DNA from: Bacteroidota bacterium
GTDB lineage: Bacteria > Bacteroidota > Bacteroidia > Chitinophagales > Chitinophagaceae
Length of the DNA: 64,000 bases
Direction of reading: 5' to 3'
Assembly (NCBI GenBank): GCA_023416995.1
Contig: JAEZGI010000032.1
Location: forward strand, 124,001-188,000
A program made the translations under genes and the position numbers. Positions 1 to 9,266 of this stretch are shown piece after piece. The first letter of the stretch is position 1. Every line of letters begins with the position of its first letter. Below the pieces are notes generated by a model. It had not been told where the DNA came from. It was given only the letters and a program-made list of their open reading frames with translations, and did no database searches.

Positions 1-1233
1 GGGTTTACACTAAAGGAGTTTCTTTTTCGAAATCTTGTAAGTTTTGACTACCGGGAAACCAATGGGGATGATCTGCCTTTTACCACCGAAGGTCCGAAGG
101 AGGAATGTTTACCAGCCATCGAATTCCCTGATGGAACGGTATTAATAGATCCGCAGTTGTTCACCGTTGCCGCTAAAATAGGTCTCAACCAGGCCCCAAA
201 AGAAACTTGCTACGACCTTGCAGTCATGGGAGCGGGTCCTGCGGGACTTACCGCTGCAGTATATGGAGGATCCGAAGGTCTAAGTACAATTGTGATCGAA
301 CGGCATTCACCGGGTGGCAGAATAGGTTCCACTTCACTCGTTGAAAATGTATTGGGCCATCCTAAAGGGATCACGGGAGAAGCTTTTGCTGCCGCCAGCA
401 GGGAGCAGGCAGAAAAGTTTGGGGTCGAATTCGTAATTCCCGTCGAATTAAAACGGGTGGAGCGTGACGATGAGTTGCTCCGTCTTCATCTTTCCAATGG
501 AGTTTCCTTCCAGGCGAAAGCCCTGATCGTCGCGGCAGGAGTTAAATACAGGTTATTGAATGTACCGGGCGCCGACAGGCTCACCGGTGCCGGTGTTTAT
601 TATGGCGCGGCTTTGATTGAGGGCCGCAGGAATAAAGGGAAAGTGGTTTACGTGGTTGGTGGCGCCAATTCGGCCGGCCAGGCCGCCATGTACTTCTCGC
701 GATACGCCGCGCAGGTGAATATGATTATCCGCGGGGGCGAACTGGAAGGACGAATGTCAGAATACCTCATACGTGAGATCCACGATGTTCACAACATATG
801 TATTCAGAATCATAGCGAAATTGTGCGGGTAAACGGCGACAACTATCTTGAGTCTATAGAGATCCGCGATGTTAATACAGGCGAAATCCGGGTGAATAAA
901 CTTGATAGCCTTTTCTTATTAATCGGCGGTGAACCTCATGCAGAATGTGTTAGTGATCTTTTGTTGCGGGATCCAAATGGATTCCTGATCACCGGGCCCC
1001 AACTTGAGGAGGATCCCCGTTTTCAAGAAACATGGCCCCTTGACCGGCGACCAGCTTCACTGGAAACAAATATCCCGGGCGTTTTTGTAGCTGGTGATGT
1101 GCGGATGGGTTCTGCCAAACGTATGGCCGCAGCAATGGGGGATGGGGCGAATGCCATCCAACAGGCGCTTGACTACATACGTGAGATGGAAAACGTCAAT
1201 GGCCGCAAACCGATGGTCACCGCAAAAATTTAA
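1..1233 (+). CDS. Thioredoxin-reductase-like flavoprotein, C-terminal part of a fused protein (5' truncated)
   Basis: The frame is open from the first base, so the gene begins upstream of the window. A TTG at 157 is only an internal codon. The first ~57 visible residues resemble the thioredoxin/glutaredoxin-like linker of fused response-regulator or cyclic-nucleotide-binding/thioredoxin-reductase proteins, with FPDGTVLIDP before the flavoprotein. Then follow an FAD-binding GAGPAG (about residue 77 of the visible part), an NAD(P)-binding VVGGANSAG (about 217) and the C-terminal FAD motif VFVAGDVR. Where true thioredoxin reductases carry the redox CxxC, this protein reads VYYGAALIEG, so it has no redox cysteine pair there. 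That is typical of this fused family as I remember it. It should be an NAD(P)H-dependent FAD oxidoreductase, but its electron acceptor is unknown. Confidence 0.8.
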   Translation, partial: GFTLKEFLFRNLVSFDYRETNGDDLPFTTEGPKEECLPAIEFPDGTVLIDPQLFTVAAKIGLNQAPKETCYDLAVMGAGPAGLTAAVYGGSEGLSTIVIERHSPGGRIGSTSLVENVLGHPKGITGEAFAAASREQAEKFGVEFVIPVELKRVERDDELLRLHLSNGVSFQAKALIVAAGVKYRLLNVPGADRLTGAGVYYGAALIEGRRNKGKVVYVVGGANSAGQAAMYFSRYAAQVNMIIRGGELEGRMSEYLIREIHDVHNICIQNHSEIVRVNGDNYLESIEIRDVNTGEIRVNKLDSLFLLIGGEPHAECVSDLLLRDPNGFLITGPQLEEDPRFQETWPLDRRPASLETNIPGVFVAGDVRMGSAKRMAAAMGDGANAIQQALDYIREMENVNGRKPMVTAKI

Positions 1234-1353
1234 ACTTATCGTTGCGAAGGCAGCGAACAGTGTAACAGTTCTGTCCATATTAGCACTGCATTCATAACAG
1301 TAAGCATTCACATACCTGGATTTATATTTCTCACTGCCAAATGAAATTTAATC

Positions 1354-4300
1354 ATGAAAAAACGATTGCTTTTTCCTGTGCTGACTTTTTTCTGCTTATG
1401 TATGCTAAGCACTGCGGCCTTTGCGCAGACTTCAGTCAGCGGCACCCTGCGGTCATCGACAGGCGAGCCTATTATCGGCGCCACTGTTAATGTAAAGGGC
1501 ACTGCACGTTCGGTGAGTACAGATGAAAATGGCCGCTTTACAGTACAGGCAGCATTGGGCGACACGCTCGTTTTTAGTTCAGTTGGCTTCCAGAACAAAG
1601 AGGCTCGGGTTGCCGGCGCAGAAATGAATGAAGTGCTATCCGTTTCAGACGCCTCTCTGAACGAGGTGGTGGTGATTGGTTACCAGACGGTGAAAAAACG
1701 TGACCTCACCGGTGCCACAAGCGTTGTCAGTACCGAAAACACACAAAGACTTGCATCGAGATCCCTTCCTGAGCAGCTCCAGGGACAGGCCGCGGGTGTC
1801 ACAGTGCGAACAGGAGGCGCACCTGGTCAGGAAGCCGTGGTAAACATCCGCGGTTTAAGCACCGTTTTCGGTTCTGCGAGCCCGTTATACGTGATTGACG
1901 GCATGTTCAGCGATCCGAACACTACGGTAAATCCCAATGATATTGAGAGTGTACAGGTTTTGAAAGATGCCTCGGCTGCTGCAATCTATGGTTCGCGCGC
2001 GGGCAACGGGGTAATTATCATTACCACTAAAAAGGGCAGGGAAGGACCATTGAAAGTTTCGGCCTCGGCCCGCTACAGTTCATCAGTTGTTCCGAAAACC
2101 TACGACATGATGAATGCAACAGAATATGTTGCCACAAACACCAGGGCTTACCAGAATGCCGGCTATGCTTTACAGGGGGATGTTGCCAACTACAATGGAA
2201 CAAACACTGACTGGAGCGACCTGGTTTTACGAACCGGTTCATTACAGGATTATAACATCACTTTGTCCGGTGGTGGAAAAAACAGCAGCATCCTGGTTTC
2301 AGGTTCATATCTGAACGATCGTGGTACTTTGCTTGGTCACAGTTTTGAACGAGCGGCACTGCGGGTCAATTCGGAAGTTTCCAGAGGCCGTTTTAAGATC
2401 ACTGAAAATCTTATGATCTCGAACTCTAACCGCAACAGTCCTGTGCAAGGCAATTTTGAAGTGGGCAATCCATGGTACGACCTGTTCAACAACCTCCCAA
2501 TACTTCCCGTGAGAGGTGAGCAATATGTTACCGCTGCAAACCCATCCGGATATGCTTTTGGGAGCAACAATGCACGGACCTTCTCCCGTAACCCAATTGC
2601 AATCAATGATCTTTGGAACTCGAGATCCAGCTTCTTTAAAGTGCTTGGAAACGTGTTCCTGGACGTTAAGCTTGCAAGCTTTCTGACCTATCGTTTTAAT
2701 GTGGCAGGGGAAACCAGTTTTGACCGGACTCGTACCATTCGGAAAACAGGTATCTGGTATCAAAACCAGGCCGAACGTCCGAGTTCGGTTGATGATGCCC
2801 GTGGGCAATACCTGAGTACCTTACTGGAACACACCTTAAACTTCAATAAATCATTTGGTGAACATGGACTGAGTGCAGTGTTTGGTTTGTCGGACCAGGT
2901 AATCAGGGATGATGGAAACCTGGCCAGCAGGACCAATCTTGCAATTTATGGCGGCAATTATTTTACAACCATCAATTCGGCTGGCGGTGCTTTCGGTGCA
3001 GGTGGCTCTGAAGGCAAAACCTATATCAATTCTTATTTTGGCCGGTTGAATTATAATTACTCAGACCGGTACCTGGCTTCTTTTACTTTCCGTTCTGATA
3101 AAAATTCATTGTTTTCTGCTAATGAACGTCGTGGATTTTTCCCTTCCGGCGCGCTGGCATGGCGCATCAGCAAGGAAAATTTCTTCCAGTCTGAGCTCAT
3201 TTCCGATCTTAAACTTCGCGGTTCTTATGGTGTGTTGGGTGTAGCCGGGTTTCCGCCCGGAAACGCCGGCAGGTATCAGTACACGGGCTTTCTTAACCAG
3301 GCACCACGAGCCGTGTTTGGAAGTGATCAGCAATCGTATCCCGGCGCCACTCAAACGCGGCTTGTTTACGAAAGTCTGAAATGGGAGGAAAAGAAAACTG
3401 CGAACATCGGACTTGACATTGCTCTCCTGAACAACACCATTACCGCCACTGTCGAAGTGTTCCGGTCAAGAACCGATGATGTGTTGATTGAACAACCTTT
3501 GCCAAGATATCTTGGTAATATCGGTGCCAGCCCGATTGTTAACCTCGGTGTTATTGAAAACAGGGGAATCGAATTCGAACTGGGTTATCGTCCGCGAATG
3601 TCAGGCGACTGGCAATGGAGCATCGGTGCAAACCTAAGTTTTATCCGGAACAGGATCCTCGAGTTAGGCAACCTGGGCATCGACCCTGAAACCGGTTTGC
3701 CACGCGAGTATATTCAATCCGGTAACACCCGTTCACAGGTGGGTCGCTCGATCGGCGAATATTATGTGTTGCTCACCGACGGGATCTTCCAGACTCAAAA
3801 AGAAATTGATGACCACAAGGCCCAGGCAGCGTATGCCAGGCCGGGCGATATCCGTTACCGCAACATCACTGATGGCGGAAGCGACGATGATATAAATGAC
3901 CGTGACCGTGCATTTGCAGGGTCGCCCTGGCCGAAACTCACCGGTGGATTGCAATTCAATCTCAGCTATAAATCGTTTACACTGAACCTGCAGTTATACG
4001 GTGCGGCCGGTCAGAAAATTTATAACGATGTTATTCGTGACCTTGATGCAATGGGCTACAGCAACTACCGCCGTGGCCTGACGTATTGGACCGAGTCTAC
4101 CCCTAACACCGGCACTCCGCGTCTTGGCGTATCGTACTCTACAGGGCAGCCCGGCGATCCCCAGGTTGACCGCGGAATCGTATCCAATGCACGCGGTAAT
4201 TCCGACAGATGGATAGAAGATGGATCTTATCTACGTGTAAGAAATCTTGAAATCGGTTATGCATTACCGTCAGTGGTCACCTCACGTCTTGGTATAACTG

Positions 4301-4464
4301 ATTCAAGGATTTATGTAAGCGGACAGAATCTTTTCACACTGACCGGTTACAACGGACTTGATCCGGATATCGTTGGTGCAAACATCAACCTCGAACCGGG
4401 AGTAGACACCGGCAATTATCCCTCATCCCGGATTCTTACCGTTGGTTTAACCATCGGATTCTGA
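1354..4464 (+). CDS. susC: SusC/RagA-type TonB-linked outer-membrane transporter
   Basis: Outer-membrane beta-barrel that imports oligosaccharides (or peptides) using TonB energy, together with the SusD-like lipoprotein encoded 23 bases downstream. The 1036-residue product starts with a signal peptide ending in AAFAQ. A carboxypeptidase-regulatory-like domain follows (about 27-105, with GEPIIGATVNVKGT and TDENGRF), then the plug domain (about 110-230, VVVIGYQTVKKRDLTGA and YVIDGMF), then a long barrel. It ends in a C-terminal Phe preceded by hydrophobic alternation (LTVGLTIGF), as expected for barrel assembly. Length fits SusC proteins (about 1000-1100 residues). No SusR, hybrid two-component system or sigma/anti-sigma pair is visible next to it, so regulation is not evident. 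Confidence 0.95.
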   Translation: MKKRLLFPVLTFFCLCMLSTAAFAQTSVSGTLRSSTGEPIIGATVNVKGTARSVSTDENGRFTVQAALGDTLVFSSVGFQNKEARVAGAEMNEVLSVSDASLNEVVVIGYQTVKKRDLTGATSVVSTENTQRLASRSLPEQLQGQAAGVTVRTGGAPGQEAVVNIRGLSTVFGSASPLYVIDGMFSDPNTTVNPNDIESVQVLKDASAAAIYGSRAGNGVIIITTKKGREGPLKVSASARYSSSVVPKTYDMMNATEYVATNTRAYQNAGYALQGDVANYNGTNTDWSDLVLRTGSLQDYNITLSGGGKNSSILVSGSYLNDRGTLLGHSFERAALRVNSEVSRGRFKITENLMISNSNRNSPVQGNFEVGNPWYDLFNNLPILPVRGEQYVTAANPSGYAFGSNNARTFSRNPIAINDLWNSRSSFFKVLGNVFLDVKLASFLTYRFNVAGETSFDRTRTIRKTGIWYQNQAERPSSVDDARGQYLSTLLEHTLNFNKSFGEHGLSAVFGLSDQVIRDDGNLASRTNLAIYGGNYFTTINSAGGAFGAGGSEGKTYINSYFGRLNYNYSDRYLASFTFRSDKNSLFSANERRGFFPSGALAWRISKENFFQSELISDLKLRGSYGVLGVAGFPPGNAGRYQYTGFLNQAPRAVFGSDQQSYPGATQTRLVYESLKWEEKKTANIGLDIALLNNTITATVEVFRSRTDDVLIEQPLPRYLGNIGASPIVNLGVIENRGIEFELGYRPRMSGDWQWSIGANLSFIRNRILELGNLGIDPETGLPREYIQSGNTRSQVGRSIGEYYVLLTDGIFQTQKEIDDHKAQAAYARPGDIRYRNITDGGSDDDINDRDRAFAGSPWPKLTGGLQFNLSYKSFTLNLQLYGAAGQKIYNDVIRDLDAMGYSNYRRGLTYWTESTPNTGTPRLGVSYSTGQPGDPQVDRGIVSNARGNSDRWIEDGSYLRVRNLEIGYALPSVVTSRLGITDSRIYVSGQNLFTLTGYNGLDPDIVGANINLEPGVDTGNYPSSRILTVGLTIGF

Positions 4465-4487
4465 TTGGTCACCTAAAAAAACGAATC

Positions 4488-6023
4488 ATGCATAAGATAA
4501 TATTCACACTGGCGCTGATCCTGTTGATTGTTGGATGCAGAAGAAATTTTGATGAAGCAAATCCTAATCAACCCACTATCGTAAGCTTCTGGAAAACCGC
4601 AGAAGATGCTGAAAAAGGGCTTAATGCAGTGTACAGCACATTTCACCGGGGTTATGCCGGCTTCTCAAGGGCCATATATTTCCACGGCATGTTAAAGGCT
4701 GATGAAGGTTATGGTTCTGGCGGAGATGGCGGCCTAAATACCCTGATGAGTTTCTCAATGAACGATAACAATTTCGGACTCACTGCTGATACCTGGTCGA
4801 ACCTGTACGAAGGCATATACAGGGCAAACCAGGTGATAGCTTACGTACCGGACATTGCTATGGACCAAACACAACAACGCCGCGTCGTGGCAGAGGCGAA
4901 ATTCCTGAGAGGGTTCTTTTACTTCTATCTCAGTTTATACTTTGGCCGACCGGTCCTGATTTTGGAACCATCACAACCAGGTTTGCAACCACCAAATGCC
5001 ACCCCTGAAGAAGCCTGGGCGCAGGTGGCTAAAGATTTTTCCGAAGCTGCTCCCGACCTGCCAGAAAATTATGGCGCTGCCGACCTGGGACGAGCTACCC
5101 GGGGAGCAGCTTACGCCATGCTGGGAAAGACGTACCTGCAACAGAAAAAATACCAGGAAGCATTAACGGCTTTTGAATGGTTGGTTACCGGTGATGGGGC
5201 ATCGAATTACGACCTCATGCCAAACTACTCCGACAATTTTGTGATCACCCGGGAAAACAACCTGGAGTCAGTTTTTGAGATCCAGTTTGCCCTTCGCGAT
5301 GATGAAAACAGCGACAATGATGCGGATGAAGGTGCGAGGCCGAATCCCGGCGCTTCCATCGCGAAATTTTATGCGCCGGGTGGCGGTCCCGGATTCCAGG
5401 ATGGAGCAGCAAGACGTTGGGTAGTTGACACCTTCCTGGTCGAAAAAACTGCTGCCGGCGAAAGGGATCCAAGATTAGCCGCTACTTTTCTTTTTGATTC
5501 CACCGATGTTCGGGGCCCGGACTTCACCATGATCTACGGCGAAACACATACCAGCCGATATGGTAATGGCGGAGACGCAAAGAAGGTTTGGTACAGGAAA
5601 TTACTGAACGATCACTGGCGCGATTTTGAAAGTTTCAATTCACCAAACAATTACCGCGTTGTGCGTTACGCAGACGTGTTATTGATGTATGCTGAGGCAC
5701 TAAACGGTCTTAACCGCACTGCCGAAGCATATCCATATGTCGATAAGGTAAGACAAAGAGCAGGCATGCTACCGCTTTCTACCACCCGCCCCGGACTTAA
5801 CCAACAACAGTTTCTGGATCAGCTGAAACATGAGCGTATAGTTGAACTTTCAGGGGAGGGCTGGCGGTTTGCTGATCTCGCCAGGTGGGGAGATCTTAGT
5901 CCGGCACTTGCAGTAAGAGATCCCGAATTTGAAAACTTCCGTGTTGGCAAACACGAATGGTATCCAATACCACAGACGGACATTGATCTGAATCCGAACC
6001 TTACGCAGAACCCGAATTACTAA
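4488..6023 (+). CDS. susD: SusD/RagB-family nutrient-binding outer-membrane lipoprotein
   Basis: Surface lipoprotein that captures the glycan and acts as a lid on the SusC barrel encoded just upstream. The lipobox is near residue 17 (LILLIVGC), so the mature protein would be lipidated on that Cys. The N-terminal helical TPR-like part has the usual family look (FWKTAEDAEKGLNAVY, YRANQVI, EAKFLRGFFYFYL). The C-terminal part carries the typical NNYRVVRYADVLLMYAEALN stretch and ends with YPIPQTDIDLNPNLTQNPNY, matching the usual SusD ending. The length of 511 residues is normal. Its substrate cannot be read from sequence, but the GH43 gene that follows suggests an arabinose- or xylose-containing glycan. 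Confidence 0.95.
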   Translation: MHKIIFTLALILLIVGCRRNFDEANPNQPTIVSFWKTAEDAEKGLNAVYSTFHRGYAGFSRAIYFHGMLKADEGYGSGGDGGLNTLMSFSMNDNNFGLTADTWSNLYEGIYRANQVIAYVPDIAMDQTQQRRVVAEAKFLRGFFYFYLSLYFGRPVLILEPSQPGLQPPNATPEEAWAQVAKDFSEAAPDLPENYGAADLGRATRGAAYAMLGKTYLQQKKYQEALTAFEWLVTGDGASNYDLMPNYSDNFVITRENNLESVFEIQFALRDDENSDNDADEGARPNPGASIAKFYAPGGGPGFQDGAARRWVVDTFLVEKTAAGERDPRLAATFLFDSTDVRGPDFTMIYGETHTSRYGNGGDAKKVWYRKLLNDHWRDFESFNSPNNYRVVRYADVLLMYAEALNGLNRTAEAYPYVDKVRQRAGMLPLSTTRPGLNQQQFLDQLKHERIVELSGEGWRFADLARWGDLSPALAVRDPEFENFRVGKHEWYPIPQTDIDLNPNLTQNPNY

Positions 6024-6044
6024 TATCCAAATTTGAGGTACCAT

Positions 6045-7112
6045 ATGAATCAGTTTCCCTGGTGGTTATTAATTACGTCATTACTTTCAATTGCATCCTG
6101 CGGTAAAAATGGTACGGATAACCCGACACCTGAACCGCCGCCGGCCAACACAGCGGGGCAGTTCAGCAACCCATTGTTACCATCCGGTCCCGATCCGTGG
6201 GTGATTAAAAAAGATGCGTTCTACTATTATACACATACGCAGGGTAACAGGATGTCAATCTGGAAGACCACAAAGATGTCGGAGCTGAAAAATGCTTCAG
6301 TCCAAACCGTTTGGAACGCCCCCGCAGGTGGAGCCAACGCTTATAATGTTTGGGCGCCCGAATTGCATTTTATCAACAACAAGTGGTATTTGTATTACAC
6401 TGCAGGCTCCTCCACTGATCATTCGACCCAAAGAAGTTTTGTATTGGAAAATGCCAGCGAGGACCCGAGGACCGGTACCTGGACCGACAGGGGGAAAATC
6501 GCAGACCCGGATGCCGACTTTTTTGCAATAGATGGAACTATATTATCACTAAACAACAAAAATTATTTTATCTGGAGCGGTCACGCTTCTGCAACGGATA
6601 AAACACAACGCTTATACATTGCCGTTATGAGTGATCCATGGACATTATCAGGTAAACGGAAATTGATTTCATCTCCGGAATTTGCCTGGGAATCGGCAGG
6701 TGCACCTCCGGCGGTGAACGAAGCGCCTGAGATCCTGGTAAACCCGGATGGTAAGGTGTTTCTTATTTATTCGGCCAGTGGATGCTGGACCGACGAATAT
6801 GCATTGGGCATGCTGACCTTAAAAACCGGGGGTGACCCGGAGAACCCGGAGGACTTGTTCAAGTCCCCCGAACCCGTTTTTATAAAAAACACCGCAAACG
6901 GGGTGTATGGACCAGGGCACAACTCCTTTTTCAGGTCTGCAGACAATAAAGAAAACTGGATCTTATATCATGCAAACAGCAACAGCGGTCAGGGCTGTGG
7001 CGATGCACGCAGTCCGCGTATGCAACCTTTTACCTGGAAACAGGATGGAACGCCGGATTTTGGATCACCGGTAAACATCAATACGAAGCTGCCTAAACCT
7101 GGAGGAGAGTAA
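6045..7112 (+). CDS. GH43-family glycoside hydrolase, lipoprotein
   Basis: Predicted five-bladed beta-propeller glycosidase acting on alpha-L-arabinofuranosyl or beta-xylosyl linkages. ATG at 6045 is chosen over an in-frame TTG at 6033 because it directly precedes a lipoprotein signal (LLSIASC) followed by a Pro-rich linker. The three GH43 acidic residues are apparent: Asp in GPDPWV (catalytic base), Asp in FAIDGTIL (pKa modulator) and Glu in NEAPEIL (general acid). YGPGHNSFF and the C-terminal SPRMQPFTW are also family-like. It lies 21 bases after susD, so it is probably the last gene of a minimal polysaccharide utilisation locus. Exact specificity (arabinanase, arabinofuranosidase or xylosidase) is not resolved. 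Confidence 0.85.
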   Translation: MNQFPWWLLITSLLSIASCGKNGTDNPTPEPPPANTAGQFSNPLLPSGPDPWVIKKDAFYYYTHTQGNRMSIWKTTKMSELKNASVQTVWNAPAGGANAYNVWAPELHFINNKWYLYYTAGSSTDHSTQRSFVLENASEDPRTGTWTDRGKIADPDADFFAIDGTILSLNNKNYFIWSGHASATDKTQRLYIAVMSDPWTLSGKRKLISSPEFAWESAGAPPAVNEAPEILVNPDGKVFLIYSASGCWTDEYALGMLTLKTGGDPENPEDLFKSPEPVFIKNTANGVYGPGHNSFFRSADNKENWILYHANSNSGQGCGDARSPRMQPFTWKQDGTPDFGSPVNINTKLPKPGGE

Positions 7113-7217
7113 AGTCCCGGAAGTTGGGGCCCCGAGCAGGTAAGATTCTTGGCAGAAGAATTGATAAATTAAATAAGAGGATCAATTTTAACCGCCTAAC
7201 GGCAAAAAAAACACTCT

Positions 7218-7571
7218 ATGTACTCAAAAGCAAATGATCAAACAACGGTTATGGCACCGGAAGCCCGGTGTATGGATAAAATAGACGAGAAAGGGTTTAC
7301 CGACGAGTTTCAGATTGTGAATGCCGACAGCATACTTTGCATCACCAATCAACAGGTTTATCAGCCCCATGAAGTTTCGGTGGTAAACTATTACAGGTTT
7401 GAAGGCCCGTCTAATCCGGACGATATGTCGATCATATACGTGCTGGAAACAACGGATGGCCGTAAAGGAACATTAACCGATGCTTACGGAATCTACGCAA
7501 ACAATACCATTGGTGAATTTATGAACCAGGTAGAGAATTTCAATAAGATCACCGAAAGAGGTTGGCAATAA
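7218..7571 (+). CDS. Small conserved Bacteroidota protein of unknown function
   Basis: A 117-residue soluble protein without signal peptide or membrane segment. It resembles a family of roughly 100-residue Bacteroidota proteins with the pattern YRFEGxxxPDDxxIxYxxE then KGTLxDAYGxY, seen here as YYRFEGPSNPDDMSIIY and KGTLTDAYGIY. From memory, members are often labelled phosphoribosylpyrophosphate synthetase in databases, but nothing here resembles that enzyme, so no function is assigned. It is separated from the GH43 gene by 105 bases and followed by a clear terminator, so it may be its own transcription unit. Confidence 0.75.
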   Translation: MYSKANDQTTVMAPEARCMDKIDEKGFTDEFQIVNADSILCITNQQVYQPHEVSVVNYYRFEGPSNPDDMSIIYVLETTDGRKGTLTDAYGIYANNTIGEFMNQVENFNKITERGWQ

Positions 7572-7592
7572 TTCCTCCCGGATTACATCAAC

Positions 7593-7620
7593 AAAAAAGA
7601 CCGCTCATCGCGGTCTTTTT
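7593..7620. terminator. Intrinsic terminator, probably bidirectional
   Basis: Perfect 6-bp stem GACCGC/GCGGTC (7599-7604 with 7610-7615) with a 5-base loop. It is flanked by an A-run on the left and a T-run on the right, which extends the stem. It separates the small conserved gene from the convergent baeRF-type gene and could stop transcription from both sides. Confidence 0.85.
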
Positions 7621-7650
7621 AGTTGATGTATCGGAAATCTTCTCAAACCT

Positions 7651-9099
7651 TTAATATCTGAGAACAGCGGCCATCACTGCATTTTCCGGCACCTGTTCAG
7701 GATCAACAAGAAAAACATTACCGCCGTTCAATATTGTTTTAACAATGGCTTTGTTTACAAGACATTCATCATTTGGACCTTGTTCGGCATTTACTGTAAG
7801 CTGATTATCCTGCTCGTTGAAGGATCCCCAGAAATGTGCGTTCCGCGCAACAAATAGTGTTTGCACCCGACCATAATAAGCAGCCGGAATAATTACAGAG
7901 TGTACATCTGAGGTAAGCGCAGTCGCAGACTTATTAAAATAATCTGTTTTCGCATCGTCATATTTACGGTTGAAGTAAGGCTGCATCTTTTCCATAGCCA
8001 ACTGGTAAAGCAGCGTTTCATCTTCATGTTCCAGTGCCCCACGCACCACAGCCTCGGGCCACACATATTTATAATCACTTACCGACCGATAGATCGGAAT
8101 CATATATTCAATACCAGCTACCAATAATGGAACCGTTTCATCGTGCAACACTGCATCCCATAAAGTATCATCTACTTCTTCCAGGTATAATCCGATATTT
8201 GTTTTTTCATCTGGTCTTCCACCTCCATGACCATGAAAGCTCGCACCGGAAGTACCACCCATCCGGGTTAGTTTCTGATCATCTTTTTCTTCAAAATGTA
8301 CCACATCATCAACGCCATTTGGAAGATCGTCTATTTCGATCCGTTCCATGCCTGAACTATCAACCCGGTAGAACTTTGCCTGTTTTTTGCTAATCACCAG
8401 GAAGTAGAAATATTCATCTCTTGACATCGCCTGCACCAGGTTGGCAAGATGAAACGAAGAGTTGACAATTACTTCTTCTTCACACCGGAACGATAACCTG
8501 ACAAACTTGAAATAGCCATCACTGATAAACAGCGCGAGTCCTTCTGATTGTTCTTTCCAGAACTCATCATCCGACAACAGTTCGTAGGCCGGTTGGAGAC
8601 ATTTCTTAATGGTAGGCTCAGGAAAATTTCTGCTTTTCAGTACCTTTTCCGCTTCCTGCAGATTGTTTTTGAAAGTGATTACATCGTGTTGTTCGTTAAC
8701 CTGTACACCACTTTGATGAGTAGGAATATATATCGTGATACAAGGTGAACCTTCAAAAGCTGCAAGTTCAGCCAGTGTTTCTTTTGTCAGCACAGCTGGC
8801 AGCTCTTCCGGTTTTGTGCTTGTGAGGTCTTCGCGAAAGGTTTCATTAACCGCCTTGTCAGATGGATTATCGGTCGGGTTCTTAGGCAGATCCCTTTTTT
8901 TGTTGGTATTGCGGTTTACATGTTTCACCCGTACGTTCTCCGCCAGTTGATCGTCGCCACGGGTATACTTGTCTGTCATCTCAAGATCCTGCTCAAGTTG
9001 CTCAGGACTCATGGTCGGCCGTAAACCCAAACCTTCATCTCTTGAATCAGAAGGTTTTCCTTTTTTTGGATGAAACACACCCTCTCTGTCTTTGCCCAT
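7651..9099 (-). CDS. baeRF-type protein (bacterial relative of archaeo-eukaryotic release factor eRF1)
   Basis: A 482-residue cytosolic protein. The start at 9099 (MGKDREGVFHPKKGKPS) is chosen because this N-terminus is what related Bacteroidota proteins begin with; an in-frame ATG at 9150 would add 17 unrelated residues. The N-terminal ~95 residues are polar and likely disordered. Then comes an eRF1/Pelota-like fold with the strand CITIYIPTHQSG. A Gly/His-rich loop near residue 280 (ASFHGHGGG) lies about where eRF1 carries its GGQ loop, and the C-terminal part is RNase-H/L7Ae-like with VQTLFVARNAHFWG. The baeRF families were proposed to act in ribosome rescue or translation quality control. 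No canonical GGQ is present, so peptide-release activity is uncertain. Confidence 0.7.
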   Translation of the reverse strand: MGKDREGVFHPKKGKPSDSRDEGLGLRPTMSPEQLEQDLEMTDKYTRGDDQLAENVRVKHVNRNTNKKRDLPKNPTDNPSDKAVNETFREDLTSTKPEELPAVLTKETLAELAAFEGSPCITIYIPTHQSGVQVNEQHDVITFKNNLQEAEKVLKSRNFPEPTIKKCLQPAYELLSDDEFWKEQSEGLALFISDGYFKFVRLSFRCEEEVIVNSSFHLANLVQAMSRDEYFYFLVISKKQAKFYRVDSSGMERIEIDDLPNGVDDVVHFEEKDDQKLTRMGGTSGASFHGHGGGRPDEKTNIGLYLEEVDDTLWDAVLHDETVPLLVAGIEYMIPIYRSVSDYKYVWPEAVVRGALEHEDETLLYQLAMEKMQPYFNRKYDDAKTDYFNKSATALTSDVHSVIIPAAYYGRVQTLFVARNAHFWGSFNEQDNQLTVNAEQGPNDECLVNKAIVKTILNGGNVFLVDPEQVPENAVMAAVLRY

Positions 9100-9214
9100 A
9101 ATTATAGAGTTTAATGATGAATTACTGCGTTCAATGACCTTATACTTCAAAAATTTATGCCATCATCGGTAGTGCATATGAGCAAAAAAATCAGCGAACA
9201 TATGGGTAGTTAGC

Positions 9215-9245
9215 GCACAAAAAAACCTTCCACAGGGGAAGGTTT
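9215..9245 (-). terminator. Intrinsic terminator of the ABC exporter gene
   Basis: A 9-bp perfect stem AAACCTTCC/GGAAGGTTT (9223-9231 with 9237-9245), 5-base loop, followed on the minus strand by a run of T. It lies about 22 bases downstream of the stop codon of the exporter gene. Confidence 0.85.
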
Positions 9246-9266
9246 GTATTTCGATGGTGATAGTTA

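Noticed and set aside
2305..2808. A 167-codon minus-strand frame opposite susC
   Set aside because: Shadow of the well-supported SusC coding frame.
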